64,000 bases of DNA from Mantamonas sphyraenae (lineage: Eukaryota; CRuMs; Mantamonadidae). The stretch's first letter is position 1; each line of letters begins with the position of its first letter. Below the pieces are notes generated by a model, which was not told the DNA's origin, made no database searches, and was given only the letters and a program-made list of their open reading frames with translations. The translations under genes were made by a program, and so were the position numbers. This document shows, piece by piece, positions 56,053-64,000 of this stretch. The stretch covers positions 248,001 to 312,000 of the forward strand of contig JAPMXV010000004.1 of assembly GCA_026936335.1 (NCBI GenBank), written 5' to 3'.

Positions 56053-56964
56053 TCATTTGGCCGTGGTATGCATTGATGTGGCGTCGCCGTCGTCCTGTTC
56101 GTCGTCCTGGTCGTCGCGACGATCTTTGTCGGCCAGATCGAGGACCCATTGCTCGACTGTGGCCACGAGATCCATGAGGGTGCGTTCTGTGGTCCAGAAA
56201 TGGTCCGCATCGGCAATTATTTCGCACTGCTTGGGATGTGCGGTGGCGTCGTCGTCGACAAACTCTCGTGCTGTGTCGGTTCCGGTAAACTGGTCGCCAT
56301 TTCCCCAGATGAACAGTTTGGACACGGCCACGGATTGCATGTCCTGCATACGGCTGTTGTGCCAGAGCACCCACTGTACAAGGGAGCCCATGGGGTAGGA
56401 AATGGCCACGTAGCCGGCGAGGATGTCCGGCAGGGCCTGCTGGAGCTCAGGCAGGGCTGCGCCAGAGACAACAGACCCGAAGCTGTATCCAACGACAAAA
56501 AGCTTGTCGATGGGAGCGGCCATGGTAGGAGATTCTGTGAGGGTGGCGCCGTCGGGAATCTCACGCTCGACTTGGTTGCCCTCGTCGTCCTGCAACTGGA
56601 CGTGGATGTCGCTCCAGTGCTGGGCGGTGTCGACGAGCCAGCGGGCTGCACACAGCAGGTCTTCCTTCTCGCTGACACCGCGTATGCTGGGGCTGCCTGA
56701 GGAGCCGCCGACGCCGCGGAAGTTGAAGCGCAGGACGGTGCAGCCCTGGTCCACAAACTGCTTGCACAGGTACGAGACGACGTGGTTGTGCATGTTTCCT
56801 CCCAGCATGGCGTGTGGATGGCACACAATGACCCCCACGGTCTCGTAGTGGTCTTGGCCCCACCAGACCTCTGCCTCCAGGCTGTGTGATCGGTCGACGT
56901 CAATGTCGATGTTGCCCTGCGGGAACTGGGCGGTGTCACCGTCTGCAGGGCCCTTTGTGGACAT
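56053..56964 (-). CDS. Alpha/beta-hydrolase, COG2945-like
   Basis: 303 aa from ATG 56964, single exon. The oxyanion strand reads CHPHAMLGGNMHNHVV, next LRFNFRGVGGSSGS, nucleophile elbow GYSFGS (Ser in GxSxG), acid in WGNGDQFTG, and catalytic His in DADHFW, so the triad is complete. The HPH-GGNMHN and RFNFRGVG-S-G pair is typical of the small COG2945 predicted hydrolases of bacteria and eukaryotes. Substrate unknown. The C-terminus is an acidic Asp/Glu/Gln tail. Divergent from the TTL gene at 83 bp. Confidence 0.85.
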   Translation of the reverse strand: MSTKGPADGDTAQFPQGNIDIDVDRSHSLEAEVWWGQDHYETVGVIVCHPHAMLGGNMHNHVVSYLCKQFVDQGCTVLRFNFRGVGGSSGSPSIRGVSEKEDLLCAARWLVDTAQHWSDIHVQLQDDEGNQVEREIPDGATLTESPTMAAPIDKLFVVGYSFGSVVSGAALPELQQALPDILAGYVAISYPMGSLVQWVLWHNSRMQDMQSVAVSKLFIWGNGDQFTGTDTAREFVDDDATAHPKQCEIIADADHFWTTERTLMDLVATVEQWVLDLADKDRRDDQDDEQDDGDATSMHTTAK

Positions 56965-57047
56965 GGACGTGGACGAGTTGAGAGGAGGGAGTGAGAAAAG
57001 AGAGCCGCGCGGGAGTTGGCTGAGCCAACGCAAGACCGTCTGCTGAT

Positions 57048-58563
57048 ATGGTGAATGTGCATCGGCTGACACAGGCCTGTATACTTCTGGCCGTGCTGTG
57101 TGCACTTGCATGCAGTGCTACTGAGGTCGGCGAGCACAGACGGCGCTCTGGCAAGGTGTTTCAAATCGACGAACTGTGGTCCAGACATCCGGACCTGCGT
57201 GAGGGTCTGCTGGCACGCGGGTGGCGCGAAAACACAAACCACAGGCGGCGTTGGGACTTCAAATGGACGTTCAGCTTCAACGCGGCTCGTGTACAGGACG
57301 AGCGGCAGATTGTGAACCACTTTCCCGACGCAGACGATGTGTGCAGCAAGTCGGGCCTGCTGCGCACTCTGACGGCAAACACCGAGGCAGAGCGGACGTA
57401 CGCGGCAGGCAAGGCACGCGTGGATGCAGATGAGATTGCGCCACGTGCGTATCTGATCTACAACCGCACGTCGTGGCAGCTGGACGACACACGTGCGTTC
57501 CAGGCAGATTTTGCGGAAGGGCAGGCGGCGGCGGTGGCGGAGGAGGAGCATGCGTCGATGATGGCGGAGGAGGAGAGACGCGCGGTGGGCGGCAGGCAGC
57601 CACGCATCGATGGAGAGCGCAATGTGTGGATTGTGAAGCCGGCGAACCAGGCGCGTGGCGTTGGCGTGGAGTTGTTTTCGACGCTGGCACAGCTGGACGA
57701 CTATCTGCGGCGGGAGAATGACAAGCAGCCGTTTGTGGTGCAAAAGTACATGGAAAAGGTGCATTTGATCAACGGAACCAAGTACGACATGCGTCAGTTT
57801 GTGCTTGTGACCTCGCTGAGGCCCCTCACGGTGTGGCAGCTGGACGACCGCTACCTGCGCTTCTGCTCCACCCAGTACGACCTGGATTCGCAAGACAAGT
57901 TTGTGCATCTGACCAACCATCAGGTGCAGAAGGAGTCGACTCACAAGAGCGACATCCCGTTTCTGCAGTGGAGCGGGCAGCAGTTTGTATCGCACGTTGG
58001 CCAGGAGGCGTGGGCTCGCACACAGGAATCGCTGAGGCATGTCATTATCTCTGCATTGTTGGGCTGGAACAGCAGCCACCATCGCGACTACAGCTTCCAA
58101 CTGCTGGGCTTTGACGTGCTCTTTGATCGCCAACTCCAGCCCTGGTTGGTGGAGATCAATTGCTCACCGGGCACTCATCTGCTCACAGACGTGGTGCGCA
58201 AGCACCATCCTTATGCTCTCCAGTCGACCTTGGATTGTAAGTTGGCGTGGGTTGGGGGAGGTGGAGGAAAGAACACTGACACAGGCACACGCAGTGATCA
58301 TCGATTCACATGACGCTTTGCGCAAGTTGCATGAGACTGCAGGGGAGTATGTGCCAGGAAAGGTGGCGAATGAGCGTGTCGAGGCGCTGCTGGAGGACGG
58401 AATCCATCGCGGAGGTTGGGATCTGATCTACAAGGGCCCCGAGGCAGCTGCAAAGCCCGGGAGCGGACGCAACAGTCGAGCAAACAGCAAAGCAAGCAAA
58501 TTGGCCAAACTGCTGGCCGACTACGAGGCGGCCAAGGCGGCTAAAGAAGGCAGCGAGGAGTGA
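57048..58563 (+). CDS. Tubulin-tyrosine-ligase-family protein with an N-terminal signal peptide, 2 exons
   Basis: Exons 57048-58236 and 58295-58563 give 485 aa. Residues 1-24 form a classic signal peptide (LTQACILLAVLCALACSA with Ala-x-Ala-like end). The TTL ATP-grasp domain is complete: VWIVKPANQARGVGVEL, VVQKYMEKV, GTKYDMRQFVLVTS, HLTNHQVQK and GFDVLFDRQLQPWLVEINCSPG, with the ATP/Mg ligands (Lys, Glu, Asn) retained. TTL proteins ligate amino acids to tubulin or other protein tails. A secretory signal on such an enzyme is unexpected, because its usual substrates are cytosolic. The C-terminus is Lys/Ala-rich and charged. The upstream start is fixed by the 83-bp gap to the divergent hydrolase. 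Confidence 0.85.
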
Positions 58564-58576
58564 AGTGCGGTGTGAC

Positions 58577-58607
58577 TCATTCTTCCTCAAACAGTGTGTC
58601 ACTGTCA

Positions 58608-58639
<32 letters not shown>

Positions 58640-59299
58640 AATGGAGGCTGTTGTTGTTGTGTGCTCGTTGTCGTCATGTTCCATCTCCCACTCGTGAGGC
58701 TTCTGAGGCAAATCAAGCCCAGAGTCAAGGAGCTCTTGCTCGGCCTGCAGACTCTGCTCCAGTGACATGACGAGGACTGGGCGCTTGGTCTTGGATGTGG
58801 AGGAGGCTGTCTGCTTGCCTTTGTGTGCCGACTCTTGCTCCGTGTCCATGTCTGTCTGCTTGGATTTGGCCTTGGCGGAAAGGTCTCGAGAGGCGGAACT
58901 GCCCGAGGCGGTGACGACGTTGCTTGCGTACGGGTCGTCGATGCCCATGTCATTGAGCTGCTGCGCAAGTTCGTCGACCTGCCGTTGCGCCTCTTCCTTG
59001 GCGTTGATGATGTCGTTGAGCAAGGCCAGCTTCTCGACAATCTTTGCGCCGTGGTCGGGCAAGCGAGCAGCGTACTTTTCCAGTGTGGCGCTCTGTGCGA
59101 CCAACTCTGACTGCAAGGCGTCCAGACTCATGGCTTCATAGTCCGCACGGGTGGGTGTGGAGCGGTCGGGCGACGAACGGAAGGGCTGGTGGCCTTGTGT
59201 GCGGGAGACTTGGCGATTGCGTCGCGGCGTCGAACTGTTGGTCAGCGAGGACGGCCACAGGCCCTGGCGTTCGTGTTGGGGTTGCGGGGTGTAGGACAT
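58577..59299 (-). CDS. POLR2M/Gdown1-like protein
   Basis: 240 aa, single exon. Two short motifs match human POLR2M (Gdown1): SLDALQSELVAQSATLEKYA followed by RLPDHGAKI (human ..L..LPDKGKKI) near residues 58-90, and VLVMSLEQSLQAEQELL at about 185-200 (human LSIEESLALQKQQ). The rest is Ser/Asp/Glu-rich, ending in a Ser run and acidic tail. Gdown1 binds RNA polymerase II and limits initiation. The spacing of both motifs is right, but the protein is shorter than human, so orthology is tentative. It is tail-to-tail with the TTL gene (13-bp gap). Confidence 0.55.
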
Positions 59300-59372
59300 G
59301 TGTGCGTGTGACAGAGGCAGAGACAGAGAGAGGCAGCTGGGGGTTTGCGTTGGTGGAGGCAGGGGAAGAGAG

Positions 59373-60211
59373 ATGGAAGTGGAAGGTGACCGCGTGTTCA
59401 ACGACGACGAAGAGATCCTGAGCGTGGAGGACGCTGATGGGGCGGATGATGGGAAGGAAGAGATGGCGCAGGAACACGTGGACGACGGGCAGCTGGGGGA
59501 GCTGGAAGTGGACGCAGCTTTGTTGACCGGGGTGGATCAGAAGAAGGCTCACGTTGACCTTGTGCACTTTCCCACCCTGGCTGCAGAGCACCTGTTTGAC
59601 ACGGTGTCATCGAGTGGCGAGCGTACGTTGTGTCGTGTGAGCGGTGGAAGCGAACAAAGAGGGTGACGTGGCGGTTACTGACACAGTGCTGAACCCCGCC
59701 AGTGAACGACGAGCTGCTGGTGATGCTGCAGGGCATCTTTCCCACCATTCTTGCGCCAGCTCTGCAGATTCTGGACAAAGACCAGGTGGCAGAGATCCGG
59801 TGTGCCCAGAGTGGCCGTGCATTTCTGCGGGTGAGTGAAGAAAGGCTGGGAGCTGTGTGGATTCCCGAGAACAGGCACGGCAGCTCACACAACGCCCTGA
59901 CACAGGTGGAGGGTCGCTCCAGGAACGGATATTATTGTTTTGACGACTACTACTGCTCGTGTCCCTCATTTCTGTTCAACGTGGTCAACAAGGGCGAGTC
60001 TGTGTTTGTGGGTTATGCGCGAGGAAGGCGAGGTTTTGTGCAGGAAAGCACCCAGCTCACACTGCGTCCTTCACTTTCATTTGTTCAATCTACTGTACAG
60101 TGCAAACACTTGCTGGCAGTGCGTCTGGGTCGTGCGTTGGGCGTGGTGACCTCTGTGCAGGTGGACGAGGTGGAAATGGCCTCGATGTTGAGTTCGATGG
60201 CATCCACATGA
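59373..60211 (+). CDS. ZSWIM7: SWIM-domain protein ZSWIM7/SWS1, 4 exons
   Basis: Exons 59373-59622, 59703-59830, 59906-60007 and 60101-60211 give 196 aa. The third intron (93 nt) is stop-free and in frame, but removing it restores the SWIM zinc finger CxC(x)nCxH: YYCSCPSFLF ... QCKHLLAVRL becomes FCKHLL. The upstream helix LNDELLVMLQGIFP and QILDKDQVAEI match ZSWIM7 (YLLSLKFLFG, ALDLVDRQSITLI). It partners SWSAP1 in the Shu complex that promotes RAD51 and homologous recombination. An acidic N-terminal extension of about 60 residues is specific to this organism. Tail-to-tail with the next gene, 21 bp away. Confidence 0.85.
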
Positions 60212-60232
60212 AATCCCCCATGGTTTGCTCGC

Positions 60233-61030
60233 TCACGCCGGCTTGTTGTCGTCCTCTTCTTCGTCTTGGCTCATCTCCATGTCTGCGTCCTGTGCACATT
60301 CGGGCAGTTCGGGCTCCGGCTGGTCTGCATCTGCGGCCGGATGGCCCGTCGTGGCGACGCCTTCCTCCAGCGGGGCTGCATCCTCGTCGGCGGCCTCGTT
60401 GGCGGCCTCTGCGGGCGTTGGCGAATCTGAGGATGACGAAGCACTGGCGCTGGAGGAAGATGTGGATGTGGATGTGGATGTGGAGGTGGTCGTGGCCGTG
60501 GTGGACGAGGTGGAGGCCACCTCCTTGACCATTCGTGTGCCCTGCAAGGTGACGGTGCTGCCAGCGTACATCTGGACACTGGTTTGGGCCGAATAGCCGC
60601 GGGACTCAAAGAATTCTTGGTTGGATGTTGCGCAGACAAAGCAGACCTGGTGCAGGTTTGCCGTTTGGGCCATGGCCTCGACTTTGTCGACGATGCGAAT
60701 GCCCGCTTTGTCGTTGAGCTGCGACGGGACAACAAAGGTTGCGTCGACGACGTTGCGCTCTGTGTTGATTTGTCCAAAGGCCACCAGGCGGTCGCCGAGC
60801 GAGACGACAAAGAGCTCGTTGCGTTCGAGCAGTTGTGCGTAGACGCCCGGAGGCAGGTGCTTGGCCCAGGGGTTCTCGCCTGCAGGCTCTATGTTGCGAT
60901 TGTCCTGTTCCACCTGCATGATACCCGGACTTTCCTGCTCGATGCTCATGTGCTGCAGGCACATGACGTGTATGTCCCGCACTTTGTCCAGGTCCTCCGG
61001 TTCGGCCTTGCGCGTTTGAGCATTCCCCAT
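60233..61030 (-). CDS. GNAT-type N-acetyltransferase-like protein
   Basis: 265 aa from ATG 61030. The first 165 residues resemble a GNAT fold: EPEDLDKVRDIHVMCL (strand 1/helix 1), LFVVSLGDRLVAFGQIN, DATFVVPSQLNDKAGIRIVD (the acetyl-CoA pyrophosphate loop position, though the Q/R-x-x-G-x-G/A motif is degenerate) and CATSNQEFFESRGYSA (the ASxxAxxFYxxxGF helix). The second half is a Ser/Thr and acidic disordered tail encoded by TGT/GGA-type repeats. MGNA at the start permits N-myristoylation. The weak CoA motif leaves activity uncertain. Confidence 0.6.
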   Translation of the reverse strand: MGNAQTRKAEPEDLDKVRDIHVMCLQHMSIEQESPGIMQVEQDNRNIEPAGENPWAKHLPPGVYAQLLERNELFVVSLGDRLVAFGQINTERNVVDATFVVPSQLNDKAGIRIVDKVEAMAQTANLHQVCFVCATSNQEFFESRGYSAQTSVQMYAGSTVTLQGTRMVKEVASTSSTTATTTSTSTSTSTSSSSASASSSSDSPTPAEAANEAADEDAAPLEEGVATTGHPAADADQPEPELPECAQDADMEMSQDEEEDDNKPA

Positions 61031-61111
61031 GGGCGATGGGCGATTGGATTGGAAGAGCCTGCGATCACATGAGCCACAAACACACACAGCTCAACAATGA
61101 TGATCAACATT

Positions 61112-62221
61112 CTATTCTCTCTTGTCCACACGCGTGGGCTCCTTACCATGCACGGCTTGGGCGGCCTCCTCTGGGTGGAAGAAGATCTTGCCGGCAAGGG
61201 GCACCAACATGCACACCCAGATTGTAAACACAAAGAAGTGGCAAGCGCCCGAAGCAAACCTGGGTTTGGGCAGAAAGAAGCGAATGATGCCCAGGACGCC
61301 CGTGGAGCCGAGGGCGAGCATGGCAGCAAGGCCGCGAGTTTTCCATGAGCTCTCGTTGGGGATCTCGTCCCAGAAGATGGCCCAGCTTGCACCAGAGACC
61401 GGGTCCTGCATGAGCGCAAGGGCAGGACGGCAGAGATAGAGTGCAGCGAGGCCACCTGCGCCGACGTGGAGACCCGAGTGACTCTGGACATTGGGCAGGT
61501 CGAGAAAGGTGAGGGGAAGGAGAAGGAGGGCAGCCATGAGGAGGACCGAGGTGAGCATGTGACGGAGGAGCTGCCACAGGGATGGCTCACGCGAAGGAAG
61601 ACCGTCGAGGAGATGGGCATTGGTGGGTTGGCGAAGTGCTGGCTGGAGGAGAAGGAGCGCCAGGCCGACAATGGCGCCGACGACGACGTCGTGGGGAAAG
61701 TGAACGGCAAGGTAGACGCGGGAGGCCATGGCAGCGAGGGAGACACCGATGGCGAGGAGGAGGGAGGGCATGTCGCGGCGCTGGCGGTAGAGGTAGCCAC
61801 CGCCGAGAACAGCGGCAAGGGAGTGGCCGCTGAAGAAGCTTGTCTCCTTGCCATAGAGACCCGTGCCGAGGCTGAGGCTTTCGTCGAGGTAGAGCGGCCG
61901 TGGGCGGTGGAAGTAGCTTTTGGTGATGGCGTTAAGGTAGTTTGCAAGGAGGAGGAGCTCAAAGAAGTCGACGCCGTGACGCATGGTGCGGCGAGAGCCC
62001 CAGGTGGCAAGCACAATGGCCACGATGAGGACCTCGAATCCCAAGCGAGTGCACAAGGTCATGACCAGGGTCAGGGCAGGCGACTTGTAGTCTGCATGCA
62101 GCTGGCGGATAAAGTCCAGGCCGTTCTGTTCGAGCGAGTCAAGCTCAAAGGTGGCTGCCATGGCCACTGCCAGGAGGGAGGCGGCAGTCAGCACGGCAGC
62201 AACGGACGGACTGTGGGACAT
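61112..62221 (-). CDS. PAP2-superfamily membrane phosphatase
   Basis: 369 aa, single exon, starting MSHSPSVAAVL with a signal-anchor-like segment. All three acid-phosphatase motifs are present: K-x6-RP in KSYFHRPRP, SGH in SFFSGHS, and SR-x5-H-x3-D in SRVYLAVHFPHD. Six to eight hydrophobic helices surround them. The family dephosphorylates lipid phosphates, glucose-6-phosphate or dolichyl diphosphate; the substrate is not clear. A potential donor (GCATG|GTAAGG) near the end suggests that the last dozen residues might be spliced differently, but no room for another exon remains before the GNAT gene. Confidence 0.85.
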   Translation of the reverse strand: MSHSPSVAAVLTAASLLAVAMAATFELDSLEQNGLDFIRQLHADYKSPALTLVMTLCTRLGFEVLIVAIVLATWGSRRTMRHGVDFFELLLLANYLNAITKSYFHRPRPLYLDESLSLGTGLYGKETSFFSGHSLAAVLGGGYLYRQRRDMPSLLLAIGVSLAAMASRVYLAVHFPHDVVVGAIVGLALLLLQPALRQPTNAHLLDGLPSREPSLWQLLRHMLTSVLLMAALLLLPLTFLDLPNVQSHSGLHVGAGGLAALYLCRPALALMQDPVSGASWAIFWDEIPNESSWKTRGLAAMLALGSTGVLGIIRFFLPKPRFASGACHFFVFTIWVCMLVPLAGKIFFHPEEAAQAVHGKEPTRVDKRE

Positions 62222-62305
62222 TTGGGGATGGGATGGAGACAGGTAGGATTGGGTGGGTGGATGTGCGGAGCGCGGGTGGAGGCAAAGCGACAGCACGACA
62301 CAGAC

Positions 62306-64000
62306 ATGGAGTGGCAACGGCAAATGATGCACAACAACGAGGAGTTGCGCGACTTTATGCGCGACATGTCGCAGTGGGAAGAGCAGATGGAGGCAAAGGA
62401 TGCAGCGTTGCGGACGGCGGAAAAGCCGAGCCAGGATGTGCGTTTCTGATCGGTGGAAAGTGGTGGGATCACAAAGCGCATACTGACGCCATTGGGAGAC
62501 CCTGCGGAACACCGGGGACGGTCGTGTTGTTCGGGAATGCACACATACACGTGCAACACACCGGATTTGGAATGGATGGACCCCTGGATGCGTGTGGGTG
62601 GAACACTGGAATCGGGAACGCGCGCAGAAGCTGCCGCCGGTACGAGGAAAGGGCCAGACACGGAGTGAACGACAAGCGACAGCACGGAGCGAGACGTCGG
62701 ACAGCAACAAGGGAGGAGGAGCAAAGGGGGAGGGCAAAGAGCAGGAGGAGGCCCAGCATGTGACGAAGCTGGACGACAAACCGCGGATCTCGTCGTACGA
62801 CTACGATGCGTGGGCAAGCTACGATGTGGTAGGTGTGGAATCAACATCATCAGCAGGAGAGGATGGAGAACATTATGGGAGAGAGGTAACTGACACAGCG
62901 GGAGCATCATACACGTTGCAGGACAAGGCTCTGAAAGATCTGGACGAGAAGGACGCACCGCAGGCAAGCAGCGGCGGCGTGCGCAAGGCTCCGCGGAAAA
63001 AGGTGGTGGATGCAGGGAGCGAAAAGGCACGGGGCAACGAATTCTTCAAGCGGGGACAGTACGCGCAGGCTGTGGAATGTTACAGCAGCAGCCTGGAGCT
63101 GGGACCGGAGCAGCCGGCGATTGTTTACGCAAACCGGGCTCAGGCGTACATCAAAATGGAGGCATACGAACAGGCGGAAGCAGACGCGCACCGTGCGGTG
63201 GAGGAGGATCCGACGTATGTCAAGGGGTGGGCCAGGCGTGCACATGCGCGCAAGGGCCTCCGCAAGTACGCCGAGGCGCTGGAGGACTTTGAGCACGTGC
63301 GTGGACTCAAGCCTAACGACGCAGACACACGCAAGCAAATCCGACAGCTGCGTGCATTGCTGCCGAGCCACGGGGCTGGCAGCAAGGTTCCAGAGCGGCC
63401 TCGGCGCAAGATTGCCATTGAGGAGGTGGAAGAGGACGAGGAGGACGAGGAGGTGGTTGTGGAGTTGAACTCCACGACAAACAACACAACAAAGAGTGTG
63501 ACGACAAGCACGTCACCAAGCTCGGGTGGAGGACGAGTGCAAAGCGTGAAGCCGCGTCGCAAAATGGCGATTGAAGAGGTGGAGGGGGATGACGATGATG
63601 ATGAGGAGGAGGTGGCCCTCCAAGCGTCACCGTCACCAAAGGCTCAGGACACACAGCGCAAGAGTGGTGGGAATCGTGTGCTTATCGAAGAGGTCAGCAG
63701 CGAGGGAGAAGAAGCCGAGGGAGAAGCAGCGGGCCACAGCAGCAGTAGCAGCAGCAGCAATGGAGCCAAGAGCAGCAGTGCAGATGTACAAACGGCCAAG
63801 GCGCTGGCAGCAGCCAAGGCGAAGCGTGCGGCAGAGGCAGAGGTGAAGGAGGCGGCAGCGGGAAAGACGGCGGGTGGCAGCGGGAAGAAGGGCAAGAAGA
63901 GCAAGAAAAAGAGCAGCAGTGGAGTGAGCAACAAGGCACCGATGAGCAGCATGAAGTTTGTCAAGACGTGGAATGCGCTGGAGGGCGACACAGAGAAGCA
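62306..64000 (+). CDS. RPAP3: RPAP3 (TPR co-chaperone of R2TP), right end cut
   Basis: Exons 62306-62437, 62628-62828 and 62922-beyond the window edge. Exon 1 carries NNEELRDFMRDMSQWEEQMEAKDAAL, split here (ELRDFMRDM and WEEQMEAKD), the same as RPAP3 ELQDFMRDLENWEKDIKQKD. Exon 2 starts LPPVRG and ends SSYDYDAWASYDV (human KSYDYEAWAKLDV). Exon 3 has a TPR block KARGNEFFKRGQYAQAVECY to about 63,340. Then come Lys/Glu/Asp-rich repeats with a recurring IAIEEVEEDEED motif (human KVIIEE). RPAP3 links Hsp90 to the R2TP complex for RNA polymerase and PIKK assembly. Human RPAP3 has two TPR blocks; only one is visible before the low-complexity region. No stop is reached. Confidence 0.88.

Noticed and set aside
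1-64000. tRNA and rRNA genes
   Set aside because: No cloverleaf-like A/B-box pattern or rRNA stretch was noticed on either strand; a tRNAscan run would be decisive.

Overview
The window is nuclear DNA of a compact, GC-rich unicellular eukaryote. Evidence: GT-AG introns of roughly 80-335 nt, cytosolic ribosomal protein uL18/RPL5, eIF3L, LSM2, TFIIH subunit GTF2H5, RPAP3 and a USP4/15-type deubiquitinase. Several genes point to a flagellated relative of animals: a TOG-domain protein, a tubby-like protein, a MORN2-like protein, a TTL-family ligase, an SS18-domain protein, kynurenine 3-monooxygenase and a classical tyrosine phosphatase. A choanoflagellate or other holozoan/opisthokont protist fits best, but this is inferred from gene content and was not tested by phylogeny. 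About 35 genes are packed into 64 kb.

Layout. 1-10.2 kb: DNAJC25-like (cut by the left edge), TOG protein, metallo-beta-lactamase hydrolase, VPS9 protein, SS18-like protein, tail-anchored small protein, TPR-thioredoxin protein. 10.2-19.3 kb: one 2,930-aa coiled-coil protein. 19.4-31.7 kb: small membrane protein, presequence-bearing rubrerythrin, PTP, C2-RasGAP-DUF547 protein, small membrane protein, KMO, an orphan, a multispan membrane protein. 31.7-46.3 kb: WDR53-like, GNL2, RPL5, eIF3L, methyltransferase, MORN2-like, RNPS1-like, USP4/15-like. 46.3-48.2 kb: tubby-like. 48.4-54.2 kb: a predicted 1,826-aa protein joining an XPG/FEN1-like nuclease region to a complete Fanzor (eukaryotic TnpB-like, RNA-guided nuclease family) module. 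55-64 kb: GTF2H5, LSM2, alpha/beta hydrolase, signal-peptide TTL, POLR2M-like, ZSWIM7, GNAT, PAP2 phosphatase and RPAP3 (cut by the right edge).

Genes are mostly arranged head-to-head with about 50-90 bp between start codons, and tail-to-tail with gaps near zero or overlapping stops. Shared bidirectional promoters and overlapping 3' UTRs are therefore likely. Gene expression and RNA metabolism are well represented (RPL5, GNL2, eIF3L, RNPS1, LSM2, GTF2H5, POLR2M-like, RPAP3, SS18-like), but neighbours do not form a single pathway.

The most unusual object is the XPG-like/Fanzor gene. It carries three candidate introns of host type and keeps all recognisable nuclease motifs. Several other genes (GNL2, tubby-like, WDR53-like, probably SS18-like) need one- or two-base frame corrections in homopolymers or repeats, which suggests assembly indels.
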